A DNA stretch of 64,000 nt from Duganella guangzhouensis (GCF_009674535.1 NZ_WKJK01000012.1:1-64000), one strand, 5' to 3'. Shown: positions 34,453-43,539, counted from the stretch's first letter. Translations and numbers: made by a program. The notes: a model not told the origin generated them from the letters alone.

Positions 34453-35856
34453 TTATCGCTTCCAGCTGGTGGCACCGGTAATGGTGGTGCTTGGATAGGC
34501 GGTGTTTTTAAATATATAAGCCGCTTCTTCCACGTTGGTGCCACTCAGATAACCACGAATCGTACTCTGAGACGCCGCCACATTTGACATAGCGCCGGTC
34601 AGATCGACCACCCCTTTGCCGGTGACGTTATATTTAGTGCTATCGGACGATACCACCAGCGAGGTGGTAAATGAGCGGTCGACAAAGTTAATACTCAGCG
34701 CGCCGGAATCGACCGCCGCCAATGTCGCGACGCCGCCGGTTTTTTGTACGTATGCCTCACTGCCATTCAACGTGAAAGCCACGGTGCCTTCCGTCGGCAT
34801 GACCAATTGCGCGCCTTTGACGCGGGCAATCGCATAATCGCCGACAAAGGATGGATTATCGGTGTTGTTACTCTGAATACTGGACGGCATTACTGCCGCG
34901 CCAGCCACCGTGCTCCAGCGACCCCAGAAGATTTCCTGCACTTTCGGCGTCACCGGCGTCACCGGTGTGGTGGGCGTGGTTGGTGTCGTCGGCGTGGTCG
35001 GCGTCGTGGGTGTGGTCGGCGTCGTGGTGGCGGTATCGTCCGGCGAAGTGACCACGGTTGGCGGCGGCGTCACCACCGTTGGCGTATCGGTCGTGGTTTG
35101 CGGCTGGCGCACGGCCTGAAGCGACAGATCGGATTTCTCCGGGTCAAAGTTCACCGGCGTGCTCTGCTGCAGGCTGACGGCAGCGGCCGCCACCTTGCCC
35201 ACCGGCTCGTCCGAGCGTGGTTTTTCCGACTGATCCGGCGCCAGTGCCGGATTGTTCAGCAGTTGCGGCGCAGCCTGGCCACGTTGCACTTGCAACAACA
35301 TCCCAGCCTGGCCGGCGAACAGTTCGCGGCTGGCGCTGCCTTCGCAAGGGCCGGCGCCGTCGGCGCTGCAGGCGCCGGCAAACGGCGCCATCACCACGCC
35401 GCCGGATACCACGGAGACGCGCGAGGTTTGTTGGTCGGTGTAGACAATGAAGTCGGTGCCGCGCACGCCAATCGCGGCGACCGGCGTGTTGAAGCGGAAG
35501 TTCTGGCGCGCGGCCTTGACACCCTGGCCGGAAATCGCCCGCGCCACGCCGCTCAGCAGTTCCAGCTTGACGCGGGTGTCGGCAGGGTGCTTGGGATCAA
35601 ATTTGTAATCACTGACGCGCGCCCGGCTGTTGGGGCGCAGCACCAGGAAACCGTTGTCCACAGTTTTAATATAGACATAGCCGTCGGCGCCGGTGGCGAT
35701 TTCATCGCCCTCGTTGACCGCCGCTTCCAGCTTGGCGGGCTGGGCCCCCAGCTGCACCTGGCCAGTGACGAACACGACGTGGCCGGCCTCACCGCCCCAG
35801 GCGGAAGCCAGACCTGCCATGCTCAATGCGGCGCCAATCAGACATTTACGATACAT
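34453..35856 (-). CDS. Secreted FecR-domain protein with Thr-Pro repeat linker
   Basis: This 467-aa exported protein has a signal peptide (about residues 1-22). A FecR domain follows (about 25-160) with GDEIATGADGYVYIKTVDNGF, LLSGVARAISGQG and NTPVAAIGVRGTDF, the core of the family. A low-complexity TPT repeat (about 274-300) precedes a C-terminal domain ending near residue 467. It lacks the cytoplasmic anti-sigma part of classic FecR, and no sigma-factor gene is near, so it is probably a periplasmic or surface protein, perhaps binding peptidoglycan or a ligand. It is divergent from the CHASE2 adenylate cyclase, a pairing I recall from other proteobacteria. A CRP-type site lies upstream. Confidence 0.85.
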   Translation of the reverse strand: MYRKCLIGAALSMAGLASAWGGEAGHVVFVTGQVQLGAQPAKLEAAVNEGDEIATGADGYVYIKTVDNGFLVLRPNSRARVSDYKFDPKHPADTRVKLELLSGVARAISGQGVKAARQNFRFNTPVAAIGVRGTDFIVYTDQQTSRVSVVSGGVVMAPFAGACSADGAGPCEGSASRELFAGQAGMLLQVQRGQAAPQLLNNPALAPDQSEKPRSDEPVGKVAAAAVSLQQSTPVNFDPEKSDLSLQAVRQPQTTTDTPTVVTPPPTVVTSPDDTATTTPTTPTTPTTPTTPTTPTTPVTPVTPKVQEIFWGRWSTVAGAAVMPSSIQSNNTDNPSFVGDYAIARVKGAQLVMPTEGTVAFTLNGSEAYVQKTGGVATLAAVDSGALSINFVDRSFTTSLVVSSDSTKYNVTGKGVVDLTGAMSNVAASQSTIRGYLSGTNVEEAAYIFKNTAYPSTTITGATSWKR

Positions 35857-35906
35857 AGCGAACTTCTCCTTATTGCCTATTCTCTATATTTGGCCTCACA
35901 ATTGTC

Positions 35907-35922
35907 TGTGACGGCCGTCACA
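35907..35922. promoter_or_regulatory. CRP-type binding site between fecR-like and adenylate cyclase genes
   Basis: TGTGACGGCCGTCACA is an exact TGTGA-N6-TCACA match and fully palindromic, including the spacer. For the leftward fecR-like gene a TATAGA box (minus strand, 35888-35883) would put the site near -38.5. It could also affect the rightward cyclase operon, giving feedback on cAMP synthesis. Confidence 0.82.
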
Positions 35923-36000
35923 ACTTACATCTGTTACAGCCTGTTACACCCTTGCCTCTATAAGTTTCGCAGAGGCAAAACAAACCGCTATACTTGCCGA

Positions 36001-36034
36001 TTGACTAGTTGATATGGCATCCTGAAGTTATAAT
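36001..36034 (+). promoter_or_regulatory. Candidate promoter of the adenylate cyclase operon
   Basis: TATAAT lies at 36029-36034, 56 bases before the cyclase start. Possible -35 hexamers TTGACT (36001) and TTGATA (36009) have spacers of 22 and 14 bases, so the -35 is not certain. A second -10-like TATAAG lies at 35959. Confidence 0.4.
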
Positions 36035-36089
36035 TGATGCAACAATGGCGCGCCATCGGCCCCACTTAAGAACACGAGCCTGACTAATT

Positions 36090-37904
36090 TTGAGTACGCG
36101 CTTTTCCTTTCCTGTCGTATCGCGCAGCCTGATTGCCGTGGTCGCCGTCCTGCTGTGCGCCCTGCCCCAGTGGCCGGCCGCGCCGGACTGGTCGCGCTGG
36201 GGTGGCGAATGGCTGCGCGACCGCTTCGTGCGGCTGCAGGCGACCGACCTGCCCGACCAGCGCATTCTGGTGGTTGATATCGACGAGTCCAGTCTGGCGC
36301 GCTATCCGTGGCCGTGGTCGCGCAGCCGCCTGGCCGACCTGGTTGAGCTGCTGATCGAAGGCGGCGCGCGCGGCGTAGCGCTCGACATCCTGCAGGAAAA
36401 ACCGGCCGATGCCGAAGGCGACGCCCGCCTCGCCATGCTGGCCCAGCACGGTCCGCTGGTGCTGGCCCAGATGCTGGACTACCAGCCGCGCGCGCTGCCG
36501 TTGCGCGGCGGCCTGCTGGGTGGCGGCAGCAACGCGGCCGCGCCGGCCGACGCGCCGCAAGCCACCGGTTACATCGGCAATCACGCCGGCCTGAAGCAAT
36601 CGCGCTACTTCGGCAATATCGGCGTGCTGCCGGACAGTGACGGTGTGCTGCGCCAGCTGCCGCTGCTGAGCCGCTACCAGAATCAGACCTATCCGACGCT
36701 GACGCGCGCGCTGCTGGCCTGCTGCTCCGGCAGCGCCGTGCCGCCGGCCGACCGCGCCTTGCAGCGCATCGGCTACCGCCGCAGCTGGGACGCCTACGAC
36801 GTCGCCAAGGCCGCCGACCTGCTGGATGGCCGGATCGACGCCGACGGCATCGCCGGCCGGCTGGTGCTGATCGGCTCGTCCTCGCTGAGCATCGGCGACC
36901 GCGTCGCCACGCCGTTGGCCCCCTCCAGCGCCGGCCTGCTGGTACACGCGGCCGCGCTCAGCGCCGCGCTGGATGAACAGGATGGCCTGGCCCCGCGCCC
37001 GCTGCCAGGCCGCTGGCTGGCGGTGCTGTACACGCTGGCCATAGTACTGCTGACCAGTTTCACCCTGCCGCGCCTGTCGGCCGCCGCCAACGCCGTACTG
37101 CTGGGCGCCAGCGCGCTGCTGTGGCTGGGACTGGCCTACACGCTGACGCCGCACGACCCGCTGCTGGCGCCGGCCGCGCCACTGATGTCGACGCTGTTCC
37201 TGCTGGCGGTGGCGGTGCCGTTCCACTGGCAGCAGGCGCAACAGCGCTCGCGCCAGTTGCTGGGCACATTGCGCCAATACGTCGCCAAGGATGTGGTGGA
37301 TGAGCTGCTGCGCAGCAATCTGCAAGATCCGCTGGCACCACGGCTGCTGGAAGTGACCACGCTGATCGCCGACATGGAAGGCTACACCACCCAGGTCGAG
37401 TCACTGCCGCTGGACGCCGCCGCGCGCCTGACCACCGATTTCCTCGATTGCCTGACGCGCCCGGTACTGGCCCAACAAGGCACGCTGGACAAATACACCG
37501 GCGATGGCCTGGTGGCGTTCTGGGGCGCGCCGCTGCCGAATGCCGAGCACGCCGACCTGGCACTGGACGCCGCCCGCCAGATCCTGCAGGAAGTGGCGGC
37601 CTTCAGCGCCCAGCGCGCGCGCCAGGGCTTGCCGCCGCTGCGGGTTCGGATCGGCATCGAAAGCGGCCCCGCCATGGCCGGCGACTACGGCACCAGCCAG
37701 CGCAGCATTTATACCGCCGTCGGCGACAGCGTCAACACCGCCGCCCGGCTGGAGCAGGCGGCGCGCGATTATCCGCATGACGTCATCGTCGGCCCCGGCA
37801 CGGTGGCGCGCGCGCGCCGGCACCGCTTCCTGGCGCTGGGCGAACGCCAGCTGCGCGGCAAGGAAAAGCCGCTGCAGCTATATACGCTGGAGGCGCAGCC
37901 ATGA
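36090..37904 (+). CDS. CHASE2-domain class III adenylate cyclase
   Basis: This 604-aa membrane enzyme has an N-terminal helix and a CHASE2 extracytoplasmic sensor (about residues 40-300) with LPDQRILVVDIDESSLARY and RGVALDIL. About three membrane helices follow (305-375), then a class III cyclase domain (about 415-560). Catalytic features are the metal-binding Asp in LIADMEGYT (about 428), the substrate Lys and second Asp in DKYTGDGLVAFWG (468, 472), and VGDSVNTAARLE. The Lys and downstream Asp fit ATP as substrate, making cAMP. The TTG start at 36090 has no clear ribosome site. The next gene overlaps its stop by 4 bases. Confidence 0.92.
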   Translation: MSTRFSFPVVSRSLIAVVAVLLCALPQWPAAPDWSRWGGEWLRDRFVRLQATDLPDQRILVVDIDESSLARYPWPWSRSRLADLVELLIEGGARGVALDILQEKPADAEGDARLAMLAQHGPLVLAQMLDYQPRALPLRGGLLGGGSNAAAPADAPQATGYIGNHAGLKQSRYFGNIGVLPDSDGVLRQLPLLSRYQNQTYPTLTRALLACCSGSAVPPADRALQRIGYRRSWDAYDVAKAADLLDGRIDADGIAGRLVLIGSSSLSIGDRVATPLAPSSAGLLVHAAALSAALDEQDGLAPRPLPGRWLAVLYTLAIVLLTSFTLPRLSAAANAVLLGASALLWLGLAYTLTPHDPLLAPAAPLMSTLFLLAVAVPFHWQQAQQRSRQLLGTLRQYVAKDVVDELLRSNLQDPLAPRLLEVTTLIADMEGYTTQVESLPLDAAARLTTDFLDCLTRPVLAQQGTLDKYTGDGLVAFWGAPLPNAEHADLALDAARQILQEVAAFSAQRARQGLPPLRVRIGIESGPAMAGDYGTSQRSIYTAVGDSVNTAARLEQAARDYPHDVIVGPGTVARARRHRFLALGERQLRGKEKPLQLYTLEAQP

Positions 37905-39208
37905 AGCGCCTGTTACCGTGGATGCTGACACTGCTGCTGGGCACTGCCGCCGCGCAGGATAGCTTGCCGCCGGCCGAGCTGGTGGTGGCCGCCGCCGCTG
38001 TCGCGCCCGCCGCCCAGCCTGAGCCATTGCCGACGCCGGAAAGTCCCCCGATGACGCGCGAACAGGAGGAGCAGGAGGCGCTGTACCAGGCCGCGCTGCA
38101 CGAGCTGGACGCCGGCCACCTGAGCGCCGCCACCGAGCTGCTGCAACAATTGATCAAGGTCGAGCCGCGCCACGCCGGCGCCTGGCTGGAGCTGGCCATT
38201 ACCCAGTGCGACCTTGGCAACTCAACCCAGGCCGAACACCTGTTCCGTGAAATCGAAGTGCGCTTCGATCCGCCCAAGGGCATCCGCGACGTCATCGCCC
38301 AGCACCGCGCCAGCGGCTGCCGGCTGGTCAACGACCGCAGCGCGTCGTGGGTGCTCAGTGTCGGCCGCGGCCACGACAGCAACGTCAACCAAGGCGCCAG
38401 CAGCCCGACCTTCAGCGTTGGCGGCGTCGAAGGCCAGCTGACCGATGAATTCCTGCCGCATCCGGATAGCTACAAGCTGCTGACCGCGTCCTATGTGCAG
38501 CCAATCAACGCCCAGGGCACGCAAGCCATCGTGCAGCTGTACGCGCGCCGCCACGACCATGAACACGAACAGGACAGCAACTCGCTGCTGCTGGGACTGG
38601 AACACGCCTGGAATATCGGCCGCTGGCGCACCCGCGCTACCGGCGCGCTCGGCAGCGCCACACTGGATGGTCATCTGTACCAGCGCCAGGCCCAACTGCA
38701 ACTACGGGCGGCGCCGCCGATCACGCTGCCGACCAATCTGGACCTGGCGCTGATCAGCAACCTCAGCCGCGTCGATTACCCGACCCGCGACGCCTACGAT
38801 GCCACCACCTATGAACTGGGCAGCCAGCTGACCTACCGCGACCGCCGCACCCAGGTGCAATTCACACTCAGCGGCCTGCGCGACCACGGCACCACGCTGC
38901 GGCCGGGCGGCGACCGCCAAGGCTGGTTCGGCAACCTGCAGTATTTCACCGCGCTGCAGCCCAAGGTGTATGCCGAGGCCGGCCTGACGCACCAGCGCTG
39001 GATCGGCGACAGCGTGTATTCGCCGGGACTGATCGACCTGGTGCGCCACCAGCGCACCACCAACCTACGTGCCGCCGTGCAGTGGTATTTCATGCCCAAC
39101 GTTAGCGCCCACCTGGAAGGCCGGCTGGTGCGCAACCGCGAGAACATCTCGCTGTTCGACTATAATAGTCGGGCAGTGCAACTTAGCTTGCGCTGGGATA
39201 ATTTCTAA
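37901..39208 (+). CDS. TPR-containing outer-membrane beta-barrel protein
   Basis: This 435-aa exported protein has a signal peptide (about 1-19) and an Ala/Pro-rich linker. TPR-type helices (about 60-130) contain YQAALHELDAGHLSAATELL. From residue 150 to the end an outer-membrane beta-barrel of alternating aromatic strands finishes in LSLRWDNF with a terminal Phe. The layout of TPR plus 14-strand barrel recalls Slam (surface lipoprotein assembly modulator, DUF560) proteins, but I cannot confirm that. The ATGA overlap with the cyclase gene shows coupling. It may connect the cell surface with the CHASE2 sensor or help surface display. Confidence 0.75.
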   Translation: MKRLLPWMLTLLLGTAAAQDSLPPAELVVAAAAVAPAAQPEPLPTPESPPMTREQEEQEALYQAALHELDAGHLSAATELLQQLIKVEPRHAGAWLELAITQCDLGNSTQAEHLFREIEVRFDPPKGIRDVIAQHRASGCRLVNDRSASWVLSVGRGHDSNVNQGASSPTFSVGGVEGQLTDEFLPHPDSYKLLTASYVQPINAQGTQAIVQLYARRHDHEHEQDSNSLLLGLEHAWNIGRWRTRATGALGSATLDGHLYQRQAQLQLRAAPPITLPTNLDLALISNLSRVDYPTRDAYDATTYELGSQLTYRDRRTQVQFTLSGLRDHGTTLRPGGDRQGWFGNLQYFTALQPKVYAEAGLTHQRWIGDSVYSPGLIDLVRHQRTTNLRAAVQWYFMPNVSAHLEGRLVRNRENISLFDYNSRAVQLSLRWDNF

Positions 39209-39228
39209 GCGGCGCCGCCTCTCCACAC

Positions 39229-40002
39229 ATGAACATACCGAAGAAAAAGCCCGCCCCGACTCTCGATCTGGTGCCACCGGATCAAGCCGCCCGGGTGGCG
39301 GTAGCGCCGGACGTCGCCGGCGAAACCCCACAATTACAAATCTACCTGCGCAAGATCCCACTGCTGGCCGATCTGAGCGAGGAACACATGACCCGCGTCA
39401 AGAGCGAACTGCGGATCCGCCAGTACGCCAAGCGCGAGGTGGTGCTGCAAAAAGGCGCGGCCGGCGATTCGCTGCTGTTCCTGCTGACCGGCTCGCTGCA
39501 AGTGGTCGACATCACCGAAGATGGCCGCGCCATCGGCTTGCGCATGCTGGTGCCGGGCGACTTCTTTGGCGAGATCGCCGTTATCAACGGTTCGCTGCGC
39601 TCGGCCTCGGTGGTGGCGCTGACGCCGGTGCTGGTGGCGCTGCTGCCGCGCGCCACCGCGCTGCATCTGTTCGCGCATTCGCCGCCGGTGGCCAACCACC
39701 TGCTGCGCTTCCTGGCCGCCAAAGTGCAGCGCGATTCCGAATTCCGCGCCCTGCTCAGCATCCACAACACGCCGCGCCGCATCTACACCTTCCTCGAACT
39801 GCTGAAGGAAAAAAAGGACAACGGCCAGCATGTGGTGGAAAACCTGCCGACCCACCAGGACGTCGCCAATATGATCAACACCAGCCGCGAAACCGTGACC
39901 CGCACGCTGCTGACGCTGACCCAGCAGGGCATCATCGAGAAAGGCCCGCACAGCCTGATTATCCTGCGTCCGGACGAGCTGCAGCGACTGGCGCAAGGGT
40001 GA
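39229..40002 (+). CDS. CRP/FNR-family transcription regulator with cAMP-binding signature
   Basis: This 257-aa regulator has a cyclic-nucleotide-binding domain (about residues 45-165) with GDFFGEIAVINGSLRSASVV. The FGE and RSA residues correspond to those in E. coli CRP that contact the ribose and phosphate of cAMP. The winged helix (about 180-250) has HQDVANMINTSRETVTRTLL; SRETVTR is nearly identical to the CRP recognition helix SRETVGR, which reads TGTGA half-sites. It has no FNR-type cysteine cluster. It lies 20 bases after the barrel gene and is probably co-transcribed with the cyclase. Exact TGTGA-N6-TCACA sites occur at three nearby promoters. Confidence 0.93.
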   Translation: MNIPKKKPAPTLDLVPPDQAARVAVAPDVAGETPQLQIYLRKIPLLADLSEEHMTRVKSELRIRQYAKREVVLQKGAAGDSLLFLLTGSLQVVDITEDGRAIGLRMLVPGDFFGEIAVINGSLRSASVVALTPVLVALLPRATALHLFAHSPPVANHLLRFLAAKVQRDSEFRALLSIHNTPRRIYTFLELLKEKKDNGQHVVENLPTHQDVANMINTSRETVTRTLLTLTQQGIIEKGPHSLIILRPDELQRLAQG

Positions 40003-40032
40003 GTTCGCTTGCCTTTGCTGCAATCATGCGCA

Positions 40033-40041
40033 TGCTATAAT
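40033..40041 (+). promoter_or_regulatory. Extended -10 promoter of the O-polysaccharide cluster
   Basis: TGCTATAAT is a perfect extended -10 element, 56 bases before wzm. The upstream TTGCTG (40015-40020) has a spacer of 15, a weak -35 that an extended -10 can tolerate. It lies just after the CRP-family gene and starts a new transcription unit. Confidence 0.65.
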
Positions 40042-40097
40042 CCGCGCTTTTTACGCCCCTCTATGACCCAGCCGTTTTCTTCCACGGAGGCCGCACC

Positions 40098-40895
40098 ATG
40101 GCGCGCTTGATGCTCGCCGGCCTGTGGCGCTACCGCGGCTTCATCCGTGGCTCGGTGCAACGCGAATTCCAGGCCCGCTACCGTAATTCCCTGCTGGGCG
40201 CTGCCTGGACCATCCTCAATCCGCTGGCGATGATCGTGGTGTACACCGTGATCTTCTCGCAAGTGATGGGCAACCGCCTGAAAGGCGCCGACGCGCCGTT
40301 CGCCTACAGCATTTATCTGTGCGCCGGCGTGCTGACCTGGGGCTTGTTCACCGAAATTACCGGACGCGCCCAGAGCGTGTTCATCGACAACGCCAACCTG
40401 CTGAAAAAGCTGCAGTTCCCGCGCATGTGCCTGCCGGTGATCGTGGTGCTCAACGCGCTGCTCAACTTCGGCATCATCTTCGGCCTGTTCACCGGTTTCC
40501 TGATCATTTCCGGCAGTTTCCCGGGCTGGGTTTATTTCGCGCTCTTCCCGGTGCTGGCGATCCAGATTCTGTTTGCGATCGGGCTCGGCATGGTGCTGGG
40601 CGTGCTGAACGTCTTCTTCCGCGACGTCGGCCAGTTCTTCACCATCCTGCTGCAGTTCTGGTTCTGGTTCACGCCCATCGTCTATCCGGCCGGCGCGTTG
40701 CCGGAACAGGTGCAGTCGATGCTGGCATGGAATCCGATGACAGCGGTGATGGCGGCCTTTCAAGGCGTCCTGGTGCATGGCGAGGCGCCGCACTGGGGCA
40801 CGCTGTGGCCGGTGACCGTGCTGGCCCTGGTGTTCTGCGCGCTGGGCCTGCAATTGTTCCGCAAGCGCGCCGGTGAAATGGTGGATGAACTCTGA
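40098..40895 (+). CDS. wzm: O-polysaccharide ABC exporter permease Wzm
   Basis: This 265-aa ABC-2 type permease has about six membrane helices. The conserved N-terminal block reads SVQREFQARYRNSLLGAAWT and the C-terminal region is LQFWFWFTPIVYP, both typical of Wzm/TagG/KpsM permeases. It exports undecaprenyl-linked O-polysaccharide across the inner membrane. It pairs with Wzt, whose start codon shares one base with the wzm stop (TGATG). Confidence 0.94.
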   Translation: MARLMLAGLWRYRGFIRGSVQREFQARYRNSLLGAAWTILNPLAMIVVYTVIFSQVMGNRLKGADAPFAYSIYLCAGVLTWGLFTEITGRAQSVFIDNANLLKKLQFPRMCLPVIVVLNALLNFGIIFGLFTGFLIISGSFPGWVYFALFPVLAIQILFAIGLGMVLGVLNVFFRDVGQFFTILLQFWFWFTPIVYPAGALPEQVQSMLAWNPMTAVMAAFQGVLVHGEAPHWGTLWPVTVLALVFCALGLQLFRKRAGEMVDEL

Positions 40896-42112
40896 TGGGC
40901 AGCATCGTCGTACGTCAACTGGGCAAGGCCTACAAACAATATCCCACCCCATGGAGCCGGCTGGCCGAATGGGTGCTGCCGGGTGGCCCACGCCACCAGC
41001 AGAAGTGGATTCTGCAAGACATTAACTTCCAGCTCGATCCAGGCGAGGCGGTCGGCATCATCGGCATCAACGGCGCCGGCAAAAGCACGCTGCTGAAGCT
41101 GATCACCGGCACCGCCCAGCCAACCACCGGCGCGGTGCACATCAGCGGCCGCGTGGCGGCGCTGCTGGAGCTGGGCATGGGCTTCCATCCCGACTTCAGC
41201 GGTCGTCAGAACGTGTTCATGGCCGGCCAACTGCTGGGCCTGACCGTGGCCGAGATTTCGCAGCTGATGCCGGACATCGAGGCATTTGCCGAAATCGGCG
41301 ACTACATCGACCAGCCGGTGCGCGTGTACTCGTCCGGCATGATGGTGCGGCTGGCATTCGCGGTCGCCACCGCGCGCCGTCCCGACGTGCTGATCGTCGA
41401 CGAGGCGCTGTCGGTGGGCGACGCCTATTTCCAGCACAAGAGCTTCGAGCGCATCCGCCAGTATCGCCAGCGCGGCACCACGCTGCTGATCGTCAGCCAT
41501 GACCGCGCCGCCATGCAATCGATTTGCGACCGCGCCATCCTGCTCGATCGCGGCCGCCTGGCGCGCGAGGGCACGCCGGAAGAAGTGATGGACTACTACA
41601 ACGCGCTGATCGCCGAACGCGAAGGTTCGACCGTCGAGCAAGTGCGCACGCCGGAAGGCCGGGTGCAAACCACCTCCGGCACCGGCGAAGCCACTGTCAG
41701 CGGCATCACGCTGGAGAACGCCGACGGCGCGCCGCAGGAAGTGCTGAACGTCGGCACGGCGGTGACGCTGCGGGTCAAGGTGCAGATCCACAAGCCGGTC
41801 AAGCGGCTGGTGTTGGGCTATATGATCAAGGACCGGCTGGGTCAGCCGATCTACGGCACCAACACCCACCACATGCAGCAGCCGCTGGAAAACCTGAAAG
41901 CCGGCGAGCAGGTCGAATACTGCTTCAGCTTCCCGCTCAACCTGGGCGCCGGCAGCTATTCGGTGACCACCGCGCTGACCAGCAGTGAAACCCATCTGGC
42001 CGACAATTACGAGTGGCGCGACCTGGCGCTGCTGTTTGTGGTGATGAATATGAACCGGCGTGAATTTGTCGGCTCCAGCTGGCTGGAGCCGGACGTGGAG
42101 ATAGTGCGATGA
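40895..42112 (+). CDS. wzt: O-polysaccharide ABC exporter ATPase Wzt with carbohydrate-binding C-domain
   Basis: This 405-aa ATPase has Walker A GINGAGKSTL (about residues 57-66), signature VYSSGMMVRLAFAVA and Walker B DVLIVDEALSVGD. Residues about 250-400 form the beta-sandwich Wzt C-domain (GITLENADGAPQ..., GTNTHHMQQPLENL, FPLNLGAGSYSVTTAL), which in E. coli O8/O9a binds the modified non-reducing end of the finished polymer. This implies that chains are capped before export. It overlaps the methyltransferase start by 4 bases. Confidence 0.95.
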   Translation: MGSIVVRQLGKAYKQYPTPWSRLAEWVLPGGPRHQQKWILQDINFQLDPGEAVGIIGINGAGKSTLLKLITGTAQPTTGAVHISGRVAALLELGMGFHPDFSGRQNVFMAGQLLGLTVAEISQLMPDIEAFAEIGDYIDQPVRVYSSGMMVRLAFAVATARRPDVLIVDEALSVGDAYFQHKSFERIRQYRQRGTTLLIVSHDRAAMQSICDRAILLDRGRLAREGTPEEVMDYYNALIAEREGSTVEQVRTPEGRVQTTSGTGEATVSGITLENADGAPQEVLNVGTAVTLRVKVQIHKPVKRLVLGYMIKDRLGQPIYGTNTHHMQQPLENLKAGEQVEYCFSFPLNLGAGSYSVTTALTSSETHLADNYEWRDLALLFVVMNMNRREFVGSSWLEPDVEIVR

Positions 42113-43539
42113 CCGAGCCGTTTTACCGCGCCTTCGAAGACCGCTATCGCGGCTCGCGCGACGTAATCAAGCAGCGCCTGCGCGCCTACGCGCCCTTCCT
42201 TGAGCCACTGGTGCAAGCACAGCAGCCCCAGGCGCTGGACCTCGGCTGCGGCCGCGGCGAGTGGCTGGAACTGCTGGGTGAATATGGCTTCAACGCGCGC
42301 GGCGTCGACCTTGACGACGGCATGCTGGCGGCCTGCCGCGAACGCGGCCTGCAAGTCGAAACCGGCGACGCCGTGGCCGCCTTGCGCGCCTGCCCCGACC
42401 ACAGCCTGGCGCTGGTGTCGGCATTCCACCTGGTCGAACACATTCCGTTCGAGCTGGTGCAGGAGATCACGCGTGAAGCGCAACGCGCGCTGCAACCGGG
42501 CGGTCTGCTGATCATGGAAACGCCGAATCCGGAAAACCTGGTGGTAGGCGCCTCCAGCTTCTACATGGACCCGTCGCACCTGCGGCCGATTCCGCCGAGT
42601 CTGCTGGCCTTCACCGCCGAACACGCCGGCTACCAGCGCCACAAGGTGGTGCGCTTGCAGGAAGAGCCGGCGCTGCACAGCGACCGTCCGCTGGCGCTGA
42701 TCCACGTGCTGGAAGGTCCGAGCCCGGACTACAGCGTGGTGGCACAAACCAGCGCGCCGGCCGAAATATTGACGCGCTTCGACACCGCTTTCGCCACCGA
42801 CTACGGCATCGCGCTCGGTCCGCTGGCGCTGCGCTACGAACAGCAACACGAACAGCGACTGGCCGAGCTACATCTGCTGGCACAGGCACAGCAACGCGAA
42901 GCGCAGCAGCTGCACCAGGCGCTGCAACAGCAAGCGCAGTCACTGGAGCACCAGTCACAGTCGCTGCAACAACAAGCGCAATCCCTGCAACAGCAGGCGC
43001 AAGCGCAGCAACAGCAACAGGCCGAGCATGAACAGCTGGCCGCGTCGCTGACGCAGCTGTCGCACAGTCTGGACCTGGCCCACGCGCATGCCGCCCATCA
43101 GGCCGAAGCGCTGAACCATGCCGGCCATCGCCTTGGCTTGCTGGAGCAACGCACCGAAGCCGCCGAAGCGCGCGCCGACGCCGCCCAGCAGCATGTGATC
43201 GCGCTGCTATCCAGCAGCTCGTGGCGCCTGACCGCGCCGCTACGCAAAGTGGTCACGCTGGGCCATCGCGTGCGTAATGGCGGCCGCCGCCGGCTGAAGG
43301 CGCTGATCGTGCGCGCCGGCCAGGCCGTGCTGCGCCGTCCAGCGCTGAAGCGCCTGGCGCGGCCGCTGCTGCGGCTGGTACCGGGTCTGCAATCGCGGCT
43401 GTATGGCATGGTGATCCAGGCGCAAGCCGCGCCGGCCGCCGCCGTGCTACTGCAGGAAGCGGCGCCGGGTCAGCTGTCGCCGCGCACCGCGCGGATTTTC
43501 CAGGAACTCAAAAAAGTACAAGAAACAAGGAATCGCTGA
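42109..43539 (+). CDS. SAM methyltransferase with long Gln-rich coiled coil (WbdD-like)
   Basis: This 476-aa protein has a class I methyltransferase domain (about residues 35-200) with the SAM motif ALDLGCGRGEWLELL (about 40-54) and FHLVEHIPFELVQEI. A Gln-rich coiled coil (about 245-370) is built on repeats of QQQAQSL, and a basic C-terminal part of about 90 residues follows. The order methyltransferase then coiled coil, beside a Wzt with a carbohydrate-binding domain, fits the WbdD type, which caps O-antigen chains and uses its coiled coil as a length ruler. No kinase domain is visible. It is coupled on both sides (ATGA with wzt, TGATG with the next gene). Confidence 0.86.
   Translation: MTEPFYRAFEDRYRGSRDVIKQRLRAYAPFLEPLVQAQQPQALDLGCGRGEWLELLGEYGFNARGVDLDDGMLAACRERGLQVETGDAVAALRACPDHSLALVSAFHLVEHIPFELVQEITREAQRALQPGGLLIMETPNPENLVVGASSFYMDPSHLRPIPPSLLAFTAEHAGYQRHKVVRLQEEPALHSDRPLALIHVLEGPSPDYSVVAQTSAPAEILTRFDTAFATDYGIALGPLALRYEQQHEQRLAELHLLAQAQQREAQQLHQALQQQAQSLEHQSQSLQQQAQSLQQQAQAQQQQQAEHEQLAASLTQLSHSLDLAHAHAAHQAEALNHAGHRLGLLEQRTEAAEARADAAQQHVIALLSSSSWRLTAPLRKVVTLGHRVRNGGRRRLKALIVRAGQAVLRRPALKRLARPLLRLVPGLQSRLYGMVIQAQAAPAAAVLLQEAAPGQLSPRTARIFQELKKVQETRNR

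Noticed and set aside
34955..35035. Regular short repeats as a possible CRISPR array
   Set aside because: The units are in frame within the FecR-like gene, encode Thr-Pro-Thr, and have no spacers; no cas genes are near.
34453..35856. Classic FecR anti-sigma system
   Set aside because: No ECF sigma-factor gene or FecA-type receptor is next to it, and the protein has a signal peptide in place of the cytoplasmic anti-sigma part.
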